DNA of 64,000 nucleotides, taken from the NCBI GenBank assembly GCA_947683425.1, contig CANTUQ010000051.1:1550001-1614000 (forward strand), read 5' to 3'. Positions 1-10,737 of this stretch are shown here, in pieces. Both the position numbers and the translations under genes were made by a program. Numbering within the stretch: the stretch's first letter is position 1; each line of letters starts with the position of its first letter. A model generated the notes under the pieces. It had not been told where the DNA came from. It searched no databases and saw nothing but the letters and a program-made list of their open reading frames with translations. This stretch comes from Excoecaria cochinchinensis. Its lineage: Eukaryota; Streptophyta; Magnoliopsida; Malpighiales; Euphorbiaceae.

Positions 1-2497
1 TAATGGCACTAAAATTGATAGCTGTAAGAAACTGGTGTGGGCTAGTGTTGTAAGGAATCTCACGCAACTGTACCCAGGTAGCCAGTTACCGGAGAAGCTC
101 GTCTCCAATATTCGGAAGCATTTCGATTCTTTGCCTCTCAGGTTTGCACATTTGAATCCTTTATTTAAATGTGGGAATTTAGGGTTTTGGAAAGTAGAAA
201 TCTTCAGTCTTATGTTATTGCAGCAGTACAGTTCTGTTTACAAATGTATAAATTGTTTTATGTGAACTTAATATTTTTCTTTTCTTTTCTTCCTTTTTGA
301 TTTCTCTTTAGTGTAATTTTTTCCTTTTTGATTTCTCTTTAGTGTAATTTTTTTCTTTTTGGGCAGTTACGCACAAGCGGGGTTTGATATGAAAGATATG
401 TTTTTACATATAAAGTTGATAGAGCAGGCATCAGTGGAGGAGCAACCAGTAATTATATTACAGGAGGTATCTGATGATGAGATTCAGGGTTCTGTTCTCA
501 AGCTGACTTTTGTTTGTAACTCTTCAATTTCTTGGCCATTGATGTCTGGTTCACTAGATAGTGCTTCCATTTGTTGCAAGAAGATTCAGATCTTTGAGAA
601 AAAGGGCTTTACGCTTGGGGTTGTTCTTCTTTTAGTTCAAGCTGGGCAAGAAAAGTCCTTCAAGTCCCGGATCGAAAGTGCTTTAAAATGTGCAATGAAA
701 AGGCCCAAGCAGACCTCAGTGAAGCTTCCGTTTGGGCTTTGCGGCTGCCAAGAAGACAACAATAGGGGAAGAGACTTCGGTGAAGAAGAAGATCCTAGCG
801 AACAAAATTATAGGACTGGTGCAGAGAATTTGAATGCAAAGATTCAACTTGAGATGCCTTTACCCAAGTCATCGTTTGTGGTATCAGTTGATGAATGGCA
901 AACAATTCAGTCAGGTGGAGATGAGATTGGGAAATGGCTTTTGAACTCCGATAATCTCGAGTTTCTCGATCAGGTTGGATCAACTTCTTTTAAGGGAGCT
1001 TATAGGGGAAAAAGGGTTGGAATTGAGAAACTTAAAGGATGTGACAAAGGGAATTCTTATGATTTTGAACTTCGTAAAGACCTATTGGAGTTGATGACTT
1101 GTGGGCATAAAAATATTCTACAGTTCTATGGAGTTTGTGTTGATGAAAATCATGGGTTGTGTGTGGTAACCAAATTGATGGAAGGTGGCTCTGTTAATGA
1201 CCTGATGCTGAAGAACAAGAAGCTTCAGATTAAGGAGATCATAAGGATTGCTGTTGATGTAGCTGAAGGAATTAAGTTCATGAATGATCATGGTGTTGCA
1301 TACAGAGACCTTAACACTCAGAGGATTCTACTAGATCGGCACGGGAATGCTTGCTTAGGGGACATGGGTATAGTCATTGCTTGCAAGAGTATGGGTGAGG
1401 CGATGGAATATGAAACAGATGGTTACCGTTGGCTTGCCCCAGAGGTTCGTGATCTACTATATTTTTATTTTTCAATGCATTTGAAATTGAGCTTATTTTC
1501 CTTTCATTCGCGAATGCATGAATGATGTTATTCTTAAATTCTCACTTTTGCAACTATATGAGTTCAGTTTTATATTTTTGTGCTCATAAACGCAATGAAA
1601 ATGTTTGTAAATTGTCTTACTGTGATGTGGACCATGATTTGCAAAATGTTAGTTTTCTAGGGAGGCTCATTATAGTTTTGAATTAGGTTGCATAATGTTG
1701 CATTTTTTGTGAATAGGAATTGGAGGTTACTTATAGATCCATGCTACAGTTCAACTGGATTGAATAAAATTAATCTTTAATGGTAAAGTATAAGTGTTCA
1801 CAGACACTTTATTTGAATGCAATGGATGTGTATGCTATTTCAATCATTAACTGTTTATAAAGATGCTCTATAGTACTGATCCCAACATAATTGCTTGAGC
1901 ATGCACTAACATGTATTCATGATTGTTTTTTGGCTTTTACATTTCAAAATGGTATTTCGCTTTGCATGACCTCTACTATAAATCATCGCAGTCGCTATAT
2001 TGTTGTACCAAATGATTTATTTTAGTGGAGCCAGTTGAAAAGATTATTTGAACTTTAAGCATGATTTTCTGTCACTTGCCATACCTAATTTATAGCCAAT
2101 CTAAATGAATCCAACTAAATTGTATGAATATATGCATGTCTTTGTATAATTATTAGCTGTTGACGGTAATATTTCTCCCTTTCATTACTATTGGGAGCAA
2201 CAGATAATTGCTGGTGATCCAGAAAGTGTAACTGAAACATGGATGAGCAATGTATATAGTTTTGGGATGGTGATTTGGGAGATGGTGACGGGTGAGGCAG
2301 CCTATTCTGCATGTTCCCCTGTACAGGCGGCAGTTGGAATAGCTGCTTGTGGCCTGAGACCTGAGATTCCTAAAGATTGTCCACAAATACTGAAATCCCT
2401 GATGACCAAGTGCTGGAACAACAACCCATTAAAGCGTCCACAGTTCTCTGAAATTCTATCGATATTATCACGGTTCAGCAGCAACAATACTAGGTAA
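1..2497 (+). CDS. DUF1221/Raf-like protein kinase, 3' part; likely pseudokinase
   Basis: This is a partial gene cut by the window edge. I read three exons: before 1 to 141, 367-1444 and 2204-2497 (TAA at 2495). The introns 142-366 and 1445-2203 are GT-AG, and the frame runs unbroken across both joins. The first 200 or so residues resemble the plant DUF1221 module; a kinase domain starts near 950 and ends near the stop. From memory it resembles the Arabidopsis At1g64300/At5g41730 type. Several catalytic residues are changed. The VAIK lysine is Glu (1025-1027), HRD is YRD (1301-1309), the catalytic-loop Asn position is Arg (1322-1324), and DFG is DMG (1361-1369). A regulatory or scaffold role is therefore more likely than phosphotransfer. 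The APE motif is present (ending at 1444). The open frame that runs on past 1444 is intron. This is the only host gene I can support. Confidence 0.9.
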
Positions 2498-3087
2498 ATT
2501 TGATTGTAGTTTGATAGAATAATATAATTCTGTAAAAAGAACAGTCAAATGATCACCTTATGAGTAGGTGCTGTCACCTGCAAAATTTTTGAAGCTCACA
2601 GCACAAATGACGATAAAGTTTTACCAAAGAAAGCAAGGAATGCGTACTGATTGCTTTCTTTTTAGAAATGTATATTTTGCCATATATAATCATGATGGTG
2701 GTAATGTGAAAGGTGGGACGAAAATCAGGATTCTATGCTTGTGTCTTGCAAAAGGAAGGTAGAAGGGGAATAAGAAAAGAGTGAGAGACCAAAAGAAATA
2801 AACTAAAGAGGACAAGATTTTTGTGTGGTCTTTTGGGTCTACAATTTTTGACTTGTACAAGGAATTGTGGCCCAAAATTTCCATTTTTGTTTATGAGATC
2901 GCTATCTCATGGGACCCAATTGTGGTCTCCGCATGTTTTTGTGCCCTCTCCCTCATTTTTTGCCGGTAACATAGTTCTTCATAATATTTAATGTTTGTTT
3001 GTTTGGTATGAAAATTGTGTTTTCTTAAAGCGGATTACTTTTGTTTTTTAGGTAAAACAAATTACTTCTAGTTGTTTTGAAGCTTAG
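2498..3087. other. 3' UTR and downstream flank of the kinase gene
   Basis: AT-rich sequence with no supported gene. The short open frames here have no recognisable domains. It probably contains the 3' UTR and polyadenylation region of the kinase gene and ends at the target duplication of the next element. Confidence 0.6.
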
Positions 3088-3096
3088 TTTTACTAT

Positions 3097-4186
3097 GCCT
3101 AGAAGCATCATTTGCCCCCTAAATTTGTATGAAATAGTCATCCCGTCACCTGGATCTTACTGAAATTACATTTGACATTTGAATTTTTATTTTTTTCAAC
3201 TCTTTTAACATCTCAATTTGCGCGTGTAAAACACGCAATATACAGCGCGTGAATGCAAAAAATTAATAGGTTAAAAGTATCATTTGCCTCCTGAATTTGC
3301 AAAAAAAAAGTTGTTTTAGTATTTGAATTTTATTTAATTCACATTTAACACCTGAAATTTTAATATATTCAATTTTTTAAACATCTCAAACAGTTCAAAT
3401 ACTGACTAAAATAGCGCGTGTAAAATACGTAATGTGTACAACATGGATCAAACTTTATTGCGAAAAATTAATATAATATTAATATTATATTATTATTTGT
3501 AACGGTAAAAAAATTCATTTATTTAAATCACTAATTCATTATTCTTTTTTCTTCTCATTCTTCTTTTTATGTAAAATTCGCAGTCTAAGCAAATTTCTTT
3601 ATTCGTTTTTTTCTGTAAAATTTTCAATTTTCACAAATATTGTTTGAATTTTACAGAAAAAGAAAAAGAATAATGAGATTTGCTTGAACTGTGAATTTTA
3701 CAGAATAAAAATACGAAAAAGAAGAAGAAGAATGAGAAGAAAAATAATAACAGGTTAAGGATTTAAAGAAATTGATTCTTTTACCATTACATATATATAT
3801 AAATATAATATCAATATTATATTAATTTTTTGCGATAAATTTTTATTCATGTTGTATACATTCGTATTTTACATGCGCTATTTTAATTAGCATTTGAGTT
3901 GCTGGAAGTGTTTAAAAAATTGAAGAAAATAAGACTTCAGGTGTTAAATGTGGCATAAATAAAATTCAGGTACTATAACAATTTTTTTTTTACAAGTTCA
4001 GGGGGCAAATGATGCTCTTAGCTATGCGTGTTTTACACGCACAAATCCAGTCAGTATAAGTGCAAATGGAAGTGTTAAAAGAGTTGAAGAGAATAAAAAT
4101 TTAAGTGTCAAATGTGGTTTCAGTAAAATTCAGGTACCGGGATGACTATTTTATACAAGTTCAGAGAGCAAATGATGCTTTTAGCT
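3097..4186. mobile_element. Fold-back MULE-like element, 1.09 kb, 9-bp TSD
   Basis: The element is a long imperfect inverted repeat centred near 3630. Its left end (gcctagaagcatcatttgc) is matched in reverse complement by the right end (agctaaaagcatcatttgc). A perfect 9-bp direct repeat, ttttactat, lies at 3088-3096 and 4187-4195. A 9-bp duplication with long terminal inverted repeats is typical of Mutator-like elements. Inside each arm a second, shifted copy of the terminal motif recurs (near 3280 and 4005), so the arms are themselves duplicated. No transposase is encoded, so the copy is non-autonomous. Confidence 0.85.
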
Positions 4187-4195
4187 TTTTACTAT

Positions 4196-4657
4196 TGAAG
4201 AAAAAAGAAATGTTTTTCGTCATATTGAACTTTTAACATTTTTTCTATTTAATTTCTCAATTATTATCATGTTCTACTAAGTCTTGAAGCAAGTATTTAC
4301 TTTCATTTTTGTTATAATGGAGAGACGTATAACTTAATTACAACTAAAGATGTCGTTAAGAGAAATTAAAATGGAGATTTGTCGCACTTTTATTGAGCAT
4401 TGACCATTAAATTAAATTTTGATGGTTAGTAAACATTTAATTTTAATATAAACTGAGTTGAAATAGAGACTTCATAAATTTAACTATCAACTACGTAATA
4501 TTCTTCTTTTATCAGTTTGTCAATCTTGAATCTAGTGTGTTAGGTAAAATGTTAATTATAGATGAATGATAGGGGAGGTATGGCTAAGCATGGCCTCCTT
4601 GTCTGATTTTTAGGACTTTCAAAGCATATATAATTGTCAGGAACCTATGCTTGACGG
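4196..4657. other. AT-rich spacer, no gene seen
   Basis: About 460 bases without a supported gene or element. It ends in the target duplication atgac (4658-4662) of the adjoining solo LTR. Confidence 0.6.
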
Positions 4658-7629
4658 ATGACTGTGACGCGCGTCGAACCCCGGGGCGCCCCGAACCGCT
4701 CGCCTTCAGGGCGATTGGGATGAGGTTCACGAAAACTTATAAGAAATTACAAGTGCATCTATTTTGGGCAATAAAGAGGTTTCTTGGAGTCGCCACCCAA
4801 TAGAATATTGGAAAAGATTGTCTAGCCTCAGTGAGTCTAAGACAGCGCTGCTATGTCCATCGTAGGCAAGTCGGAAGTGTCTTGGAGGCTTCCACCCTAA
4901 TAATAGGATGGTCCTCTCGCCTCGCGCTTGGGCAAACCAGAGGTGTTTTGGAGGCTTCAACCCTAATAGAACATTGAGACGGCTCTCTCGCCTCGTAGCG
5001 TCTAGGACTGTGCAAGTTTAAGTCTTTTTACGGAACACAAGAGGTGTCTTGGATGCTTCCACCCCAACAGAATGCTGAGATGACCCTCTCACCTTGTTGA
5101 ACCCAAAGACCAGAGTAGGTTCGGGACTTCCCATTTATTCATACCTTGGTTAGGTTTATAGTTGAGTTTTGAATTTATAATTTCATCCCATTTCTCATTC
5201 AATTTAATACAGTGAAATTAAAGCGCAGATTGTCCATTCAAGGGAAAGCAGTAAATAAATAAAATATAATTAAAGTAAAATACATGAAAATAAATTAAAA
5301 CAAAATTAGGAGCGGAATACAACGCCCATTGTAAATAAAATACAAATCATACATAAAATGGGCTATTTGTTAAAGAATGAGAACATTGGTTCTCGCATGC
5401 ATACCTTTTAAAAAAGTGTTAAAGGTGATGGTTTATTTGGGTATGAAAAACTAAGACATTGGTCCCATTTTTATTTAGAAAAAAATGCCAAATTAATTAA
5501 TAGAAATATTTTTGTAATTTTCTTTTTAGCGTGCCTAAAATAAACAATTTCATTAAAGATTACATGGCAAAATAAATGAAAAAGCCAAATAAATGAAATA
5601 TTACAAATAAATCAATTAAATATCTAACCCAAACGAGCCTTCCGGATCTTCTTGTGTACTCGCAAAAATGACCAAGTAAAAAAAATAAGTTGTGAAATAA
5701 AAATAAAACACCAATTAAATAATGTTAGTAATTAAATCAATTAAATCAACTAAGCATATAAAATAATGAACAACAAATTAAGATAAAATAAGATGACATG
5801 AAGGATGATAAATGTATTAACGTGTTAACAAATCAAAATAAACGAAAATATGCATTAAATGATAAAAGAATTAAATAATTTAACTGGAATAAGTAAAACA
5901 TGCTAACGAATTAATACATAAAAATATGAACATGATAATGATAATAATGAACGTAAACAAATAAATGGATAATCAATAAAAATATAACAATGGCAATAAA
6001 AAAAATGATAAAAAAATAATGAATGAAAAAATGATGAAAATAATTAAATAAGTGACATGATTAATTAATGTTATCACAATTAACATGAAACATTTACATG
6101 GCAAAAAGATTAATCCAAATGAATTAATTAATTATATGCTAAAAATAATGAGAAATCAAAGCAAAAAATAAATTATTTACATGTTAGCAATAATAAGAAA
6201 TCAATATTTACATGAACCAAAAATAATATATAAACATATAGACAATAGAATAAATAAATAAATAAATCAACAAAAATAAAAACATACATGTTAATCAATT
6301 AAATATAAACAAAATAAATAAAAGAAAATAAAAGTGTCAAGTCCAGAATGTTTACCCTCAGAGTTTCGGATTCGATGAAGGTAAAAATGATGATTGATTT
6401 CCTTGTTTTTGATTTGCAAGATTAGAATTAAATATGATGAAAATGTTGGAATTTTATTCCAAAAAAAGGGCTTGAAAAAAATGAAGAAAGAAAATCGACA
6501 ATTCTTTAAGAACAAATAATTAGTTTCTTTGCCTAAAAAATAATTTTTATTGATTAAAAGAATGAAAAATGATCTCAAGAACAAACAATTATTTTGTTTG
6601 TCTCAAGAAAAAAAATCATTTATAAAAAAAACTTATTTTTTTAGAAAATCAAATGAAAAAATTAGATTTTAAGAACAAAACTGTCACACCCCGTTTGCCC
6701 CCTAGTAGAATGAGCCTGTCTGTGTGAGCATGCATGTGCATGTGTTCAGCATATCATGAGGGTAGTTTAGTAAAATGCATGTTTTTGGGTTTTATTAGTA
6801 TGTGGTTGCATGTATGACATTAGTGTGTGTACTAATTGGGAATTGCTTGTGTGCACTTGAGCATATCATTTTATGGTGTTTTAAGTTGAGAAGTGCTTGT
6901 GTGTGTGAGTTCATACCATTGTAGGGTGTATAAGTTAGGAGTACATAAGATGTGTGTGAAGTATGGAGTTAAGGTGTGAGTGAGCAAGTTCCTCCACCAA
7001 AAGATTGACATGTGTATTAGGTTAGGAAAAATGAATAAAGAAAAGAAGGAAGAGTGAAGGGAAGATCAGATTCACGTTTTCCCTTCTACCTCCATCTTCT
7101 TCTTCCTTTTCCCTTTCCTAATTATTGCTAACTGTAAATCAAATTGTGGTTGTGGAAATTGGTCACTCTTGCTCCTAACTTGGTAAGTACGTATCTTGGT
7201 CTTGTTCTTATTCTTCTTCTTCTTCTTCTTCTTCCTCCTTGAGTTTAGATTTAACTTAGGGTTTGCATTGTTGGATGTTTGTGTTTAGCTGAGGCTCCTC
7301 GCGATCCCAAAGGCAAGGAGATTGCTGGGAGTAGTGGGACTAAGTGAAGTGAAGCTTAGAATTCAGGTTTGGAAATTGTTTGTTATGATTTGTGTGATTT
7401 TGAGGTTACTATAAAATTCTAGGGTTTATGTTCTTGAAGAGCTTGATGTATATATATACTTGTTTTGGTTGTGTAAATGCTGAATTGAGTTGTATATATG
7501 TTGTTATATTGTTTGGAATGTCTTCTGTAAAGTAAGAACAGGTTTGAATGACTTTTAATCAAATTTGGATTGATTTCTTTGTTCTGGGAAATTCTGGAAA
7601 ATCTAGAAATCGATTACTGTAGAAATCCC

Positions 7630-8072
7630 CGTCTGTCGCGTGACTAGCCAAGAAGAGAGGCAAGTCACGAGACGTGACTTCCAGTCACGACTCGTGACCT
7701 GCCAGTTAGAAGCCAGTCACGAGCTGTGACTGCCTGTCACAACTCGTGACCGGCCATGAGGAAGGCAATCATGAGGCGTGACTCCCAGTCACGACTCGTG
7801 ACCGGCCTGAGAGAGGACGGTCACGATAGCCAGTCACGTTGCGTGACCAGCCCAAAGAAGGAAGCCAGTCACGAGACGTGACACCCAGTCACGACTCGTG
7901 ACCAGCGAGAGGTAAGGGGTGAGTCATGCCGCGTGATCCGCGAGGGACAGAGCCAGTCACGAGGCGTGACCCTCAGTCACGTCTCGTGACCAGCCTTGTG
8001 AGGAGGCCAGTCACGAGTTGTGACGCCAGTCACGAGTTGTGACGCCAGTCACGCCTCGTGACCAGCCAACCT
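7630..8072 (+). repeat. Array of palindromes, unit GTCACGAnTCGTGAC
   Basis: More than a dozen copies of a 15-bp dyad (for example gtcacgactcgtgac), each mutated slightly, with spacers of about 10 to 40 bases. Spacers repeat phrases such as cagccaag and ggaagccag. The array sits in an otherwise AT-rich LTR and is strongly GC-rich. Members that changed one arm often still pair. It is not protein-coding. Confidence 0.85.
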
Positions 8073-8343
8073 CGTCCGTCACCCCGTTCGGCCCATTTTC
8101 TGAAATTTCCCGAATTTTAACTTATAAATGGATTCCGTAATTCCTTCGAATGAATTTATATTGCTGTATGATGCATGTCATAGTTTTATATGCTTTGATA
8201 TGCGTGATACCATGATTCTTCTGATGAATTATACGCGATGTTTTGAATTGTGATTTGAATGAGTTATAGCCTGCTAGAGTCAAGTAAGTGGATAGTTAGG
8301 CATGCCTAATAGAGTCTTTTAACTGCAGCCCTCAGTTCAGTTT

Positions 8344-8513
8344 GGACCCCGATCAGGTCCCCCGTTTGGTTCCCCGCGAACCCTTCAGCATTAGGATCTT
8401 GTTTAAGATCCCCTCAGTATAAAAATATTGTGCTTTGATAAAATGAATTGACTTTTGATTTGTACCTGTGAGGTACCCTCAGTATTCGACTCGTACCCGT
8501 AAGGTACCCTCAG
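8344..8513 (+). promoter_or_regulatory. Chain of short hairpins, several followed by CCTCAG
   Basis: Four stem-loops stand in a row: ggaccccgatcaggtcc (8344-8360), ggatcttgtttaagatcc (8394-8411), gtacctgtgaggtac (8462-8476) and gtacccgtaaggtac (8493-8507). The last three are each followed directly by cctcag. Three related LTRs in this window keep the hairpins with compensating stem changes, which points to a selected structure in RNA or single-stranded DNA. The function is unknown. Confidence 0.7.
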
Positions 8514-8796
8514 TTCACTCGTTATCCACTACCTAGAGTCAGCAGGTGTTCATTAAATAATTGATTGAATTGCTCTGTTCTGAATTGGATATATACATGT
8601 GATATCTGAATGAGTATAATGATGGGATATATGTTCAATTAATATGGAAATGGATATGTAATTGTGATGCAAATGTATGGCTTTAATATGTGAGCATGAT
8701 TATATGGATATTGTTAAAGCTATTGCATTTTGCCATTGTGAATGTGAAATGCCTTGACGACCATTGTGAATGGCCGTCCATAAATTTTGTGTGTTT

Positions 8797-8852
8797 CCCC
8801 ACTAAGCGTTTATCGTTTAGCACGGTGTTTTTACCCGTGCAGGTGCGGAAGG
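8797..8852 (+). promoter_or_regulatory. Conserved double hairpin, ctaagcg...cgtttag and gcacgg...cccgtgc
   Basis: Two adjoining stem-loops, one built on ctaagcg/cgtttag and one on gcacgg/cccgtgc, are followed by aggtgcggaagg. The same block recurs in LTR E (near 16420-16470, minus), LTR2 (34310-34370, minus) and LTR1 (37330-37385). It is the best conserved part of these LTRs. Confidence 0.65.
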
Positions 8853-9746
8853 AGTTTTGCTATGAGAGAGTCGCCGCCGTCAAGCCAACACAGAAGGGTT
8901 TAGTGTAGGGCTTAATTTTGTAATAATGATGATTCTTTTTGTATAGAACTCTCATGTATCAGTTTGTATCAGTTTTGTATCAGCTTCCGCTGTTGTACCT
9001 ATATTTTGTATATGTAATACTATTTTGTATCAGCTAGTTGATCAGAACATTATTGTAATGGTTTGTTATAGTAATGCATGATCAGCTTTTGCTTTCTTTT
9101 CCTTAAAGTTTTTAATTATTCCGTATTTCTGTATGTATGTTTGCTTTGTATTTGCTTGGTGACACCTTGTCTCATACGGCATCTCACTCCTTACCGGATG
9201 GGATCGCCTACGTATGGGAAGGGGGTGTTACAAAAACAATTATCTTGTTTATCTCAAAATTAACATTTCATCAAAAAAGGTGATTCAAATAAAAATCATT
9301 GAAAAAATTGGAAGACAAAAGAATGAAAATTGAATTTTTAAAGAACAAATAATCACTTTATTTGTCTCAAAAATCAAATTTCCATCAACAAAATTCTATC
9401 TAAAATATATTTAGAAGAAATTTTATTGGAAAAAGATGAAGAATTAAAATATTTTCTCTTTGTTTTTGTGGAAAATTTGAAAATGTAGAGAGAATTTTAG
9501 AGGAAGAAGAAGAGAAAACCTAAAAAAACCTTAAAAGAAATTCCCCCCTTGAAAAAATTTCATCCTTTTCTTTTTATATGAAAAAAGATTAAAAACTAAA
9601 TAATTAATGAAAAAATCTTAATTAAATCAGATATCAATTATTTTAAATTTTAAAAATCCTAAAAAATGGGATAAAAAACGGATTTTTGGGTGAAAAAATA
9701 GAAAAAAATTGATTTTGGGGCCAAAAAGGCCAATTTCGGCAGAACA

Positions 9747-9835
9747 GGTACGACGGACGCCCGTCGCCGAGCGCGATGGGCATCCGTCGCACGTGCTGCC
9801 CGCGCGCCTCCGCGCTACTGCGCGTCGACATTCGC
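9747..9835 (-). repeat. GC-rich palindromic island in Tat LTR
   Basis: A GC-rich island, with acggacgcccgtcg and its near reverse complement gggcatccgtcg, lies between AT-rich sequence about 230 bases from the LTR 5' end. The other Tat LTRs have an island of different sequence at the same place. Confidence 0.7.
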
Positions 9836-10132
9836 CGAAAATATATATATATTTTTTTATTAAAAACTAACTAAAAATACTACAATTTCTAAACCCCAAT
9901 TTTCAAAACTAATTTTAAAAATATTTTTTTATCATTTTTGATTTTTTTACTCTAAAATGCAAATTTGACAAGAAAATCATCACTTTTAACCTTTTTGCCT
10001 GTGAACAGGCATCTTATCATCATTGGGTAAGTCCGATTTGGGCTGCCTCAGGACCCGGTGTCTACAATGACAGTTTAATTGGTGGGACCCATAAGCAAAT
10101 CACAAAGCCTTCTTGGACTTGATCTTTGAGTA

Positions 10133-10737
10133 TGTGTCTAGACATTGGGTTTTAGTTCCTTAGTCCGGATGAACCTAATGATAAAACTAAATGAGCAAGA
10201 GACTTGGGGAGTCCAAGAGATTATGGATTAAAGGATTAAAACAATGTCTTTAAAATGGAAAAAAGTTTTAAATATTGGTTTTTTGGTATTCATGGCCGTC
10301 AATGCATTATTCACACCCATGAAGTATGGTTACACCGGTGAAAGGTTGATTTTATAGCCATGAAATGTCTTGCGTGTGCATTTGGTGTTGTAAGGCAATT
10401 CATGGTCATGAATGCTAGAGTTCACGCCCGCAATTTTTCTTAAATGCTGATGCTACAAGAAAATTCACTGTTGTGACTTCCCACTTCATGGTCGTGAAGT
10501 CCGGAATTCCAAATTTGAAAATTTTTATAAATAGCTTAATTATTGAGTTGTGAGGGGATAAAATTTTCTATCTCCATACAGCCCCTAAAAACCTCCATTT
10601 TCTCTTTAGAAATTAATTGAAAAATTCATCAAAAAACCCTTCTTGATCCTTTAAGCCATTGAATTTTGGATTGCTTGAAGTTTCTCACTGAATCTTTAGA
10701 GATATAAAGCTTGAAGGTAATAATATAAAGAGACTGT
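10133..10737 (+). mobile_element. Old Tat/Ogre LTR fragment F, first part
   Basis: The start tgtctagacattgggttttag looks like a worn copy of the Tat LTR start. A TATA-like tataaata (10526-10533) and a leader like that of other Tat LTRs follow. It carries dyads of the type catggccgtg and catggtcgtgaa at 10290-10510. It appears to continue at 21968 after LTR D. The assignment is tentative because the sequence is strongly diverged. Confidence 0.45.

Larger units (their letters stand above)
6682..9232 (+). mobile_element. Solo LTR, Tekay/Del-like (TGTCACACCCC...GGGTGTTACA)
   Basis: A 2551-bp LTR with the terminal inverted TGTnACACCC/GGGTGTTACA ends typical of Tekay/Del chromoviruses. A perfect 5-bp duplication, aaaac, lies at 6677-6681 and 9233-9237. 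There is no internal coding domain, so it is a solo LTR. Order inside: a pyrimidine-rich leader (about 7075-7240, with a TTC run), a GC-rich dyad array (7630-8072), a hairpin block (8344-8513), a second hairpin block (8797-8852) and an AT-rich 3' third. The family name rests on the termini only. Confidence 0.85.
4663..10066 (-). mobile_element. Solo LTR of a Tat/Ogre element, split by a second solo LTR
   Basis: Read on the minus strand, the LTR begins tgtagacaccgggtcctgag at 10066 and ends in gcgcgtcaca at 4663. These are the same termini as the LTRs of element A. A 5-bp target duplication, atgac, flanks it at 4658-4662 and 10067-10071, and no internal domain follows, so it is a solo LTR formed by LTR-LTR recombination. 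Without the insert at 6682-9232 it is about 2.85 kb. The part nearest its end carries the family block containing ttgggtggcgactcc and the Tat coding-like repeats of cttggaggc. Open frames inside are not genes. Confidence 0.88.

Noticed and set aside
1445..1525. Extension of the kinase frame past the APE motif
   Set aside because: It replaces conserved kinase sequence; the GT-AG intron 1445-2203 restores the expected C-lobe in frame.
7630..8072. CRISPR array
   Set aside because: Repeats are short dyads with irregular spacers inside a plant LTR, with no cas genes and no constant repeat length.
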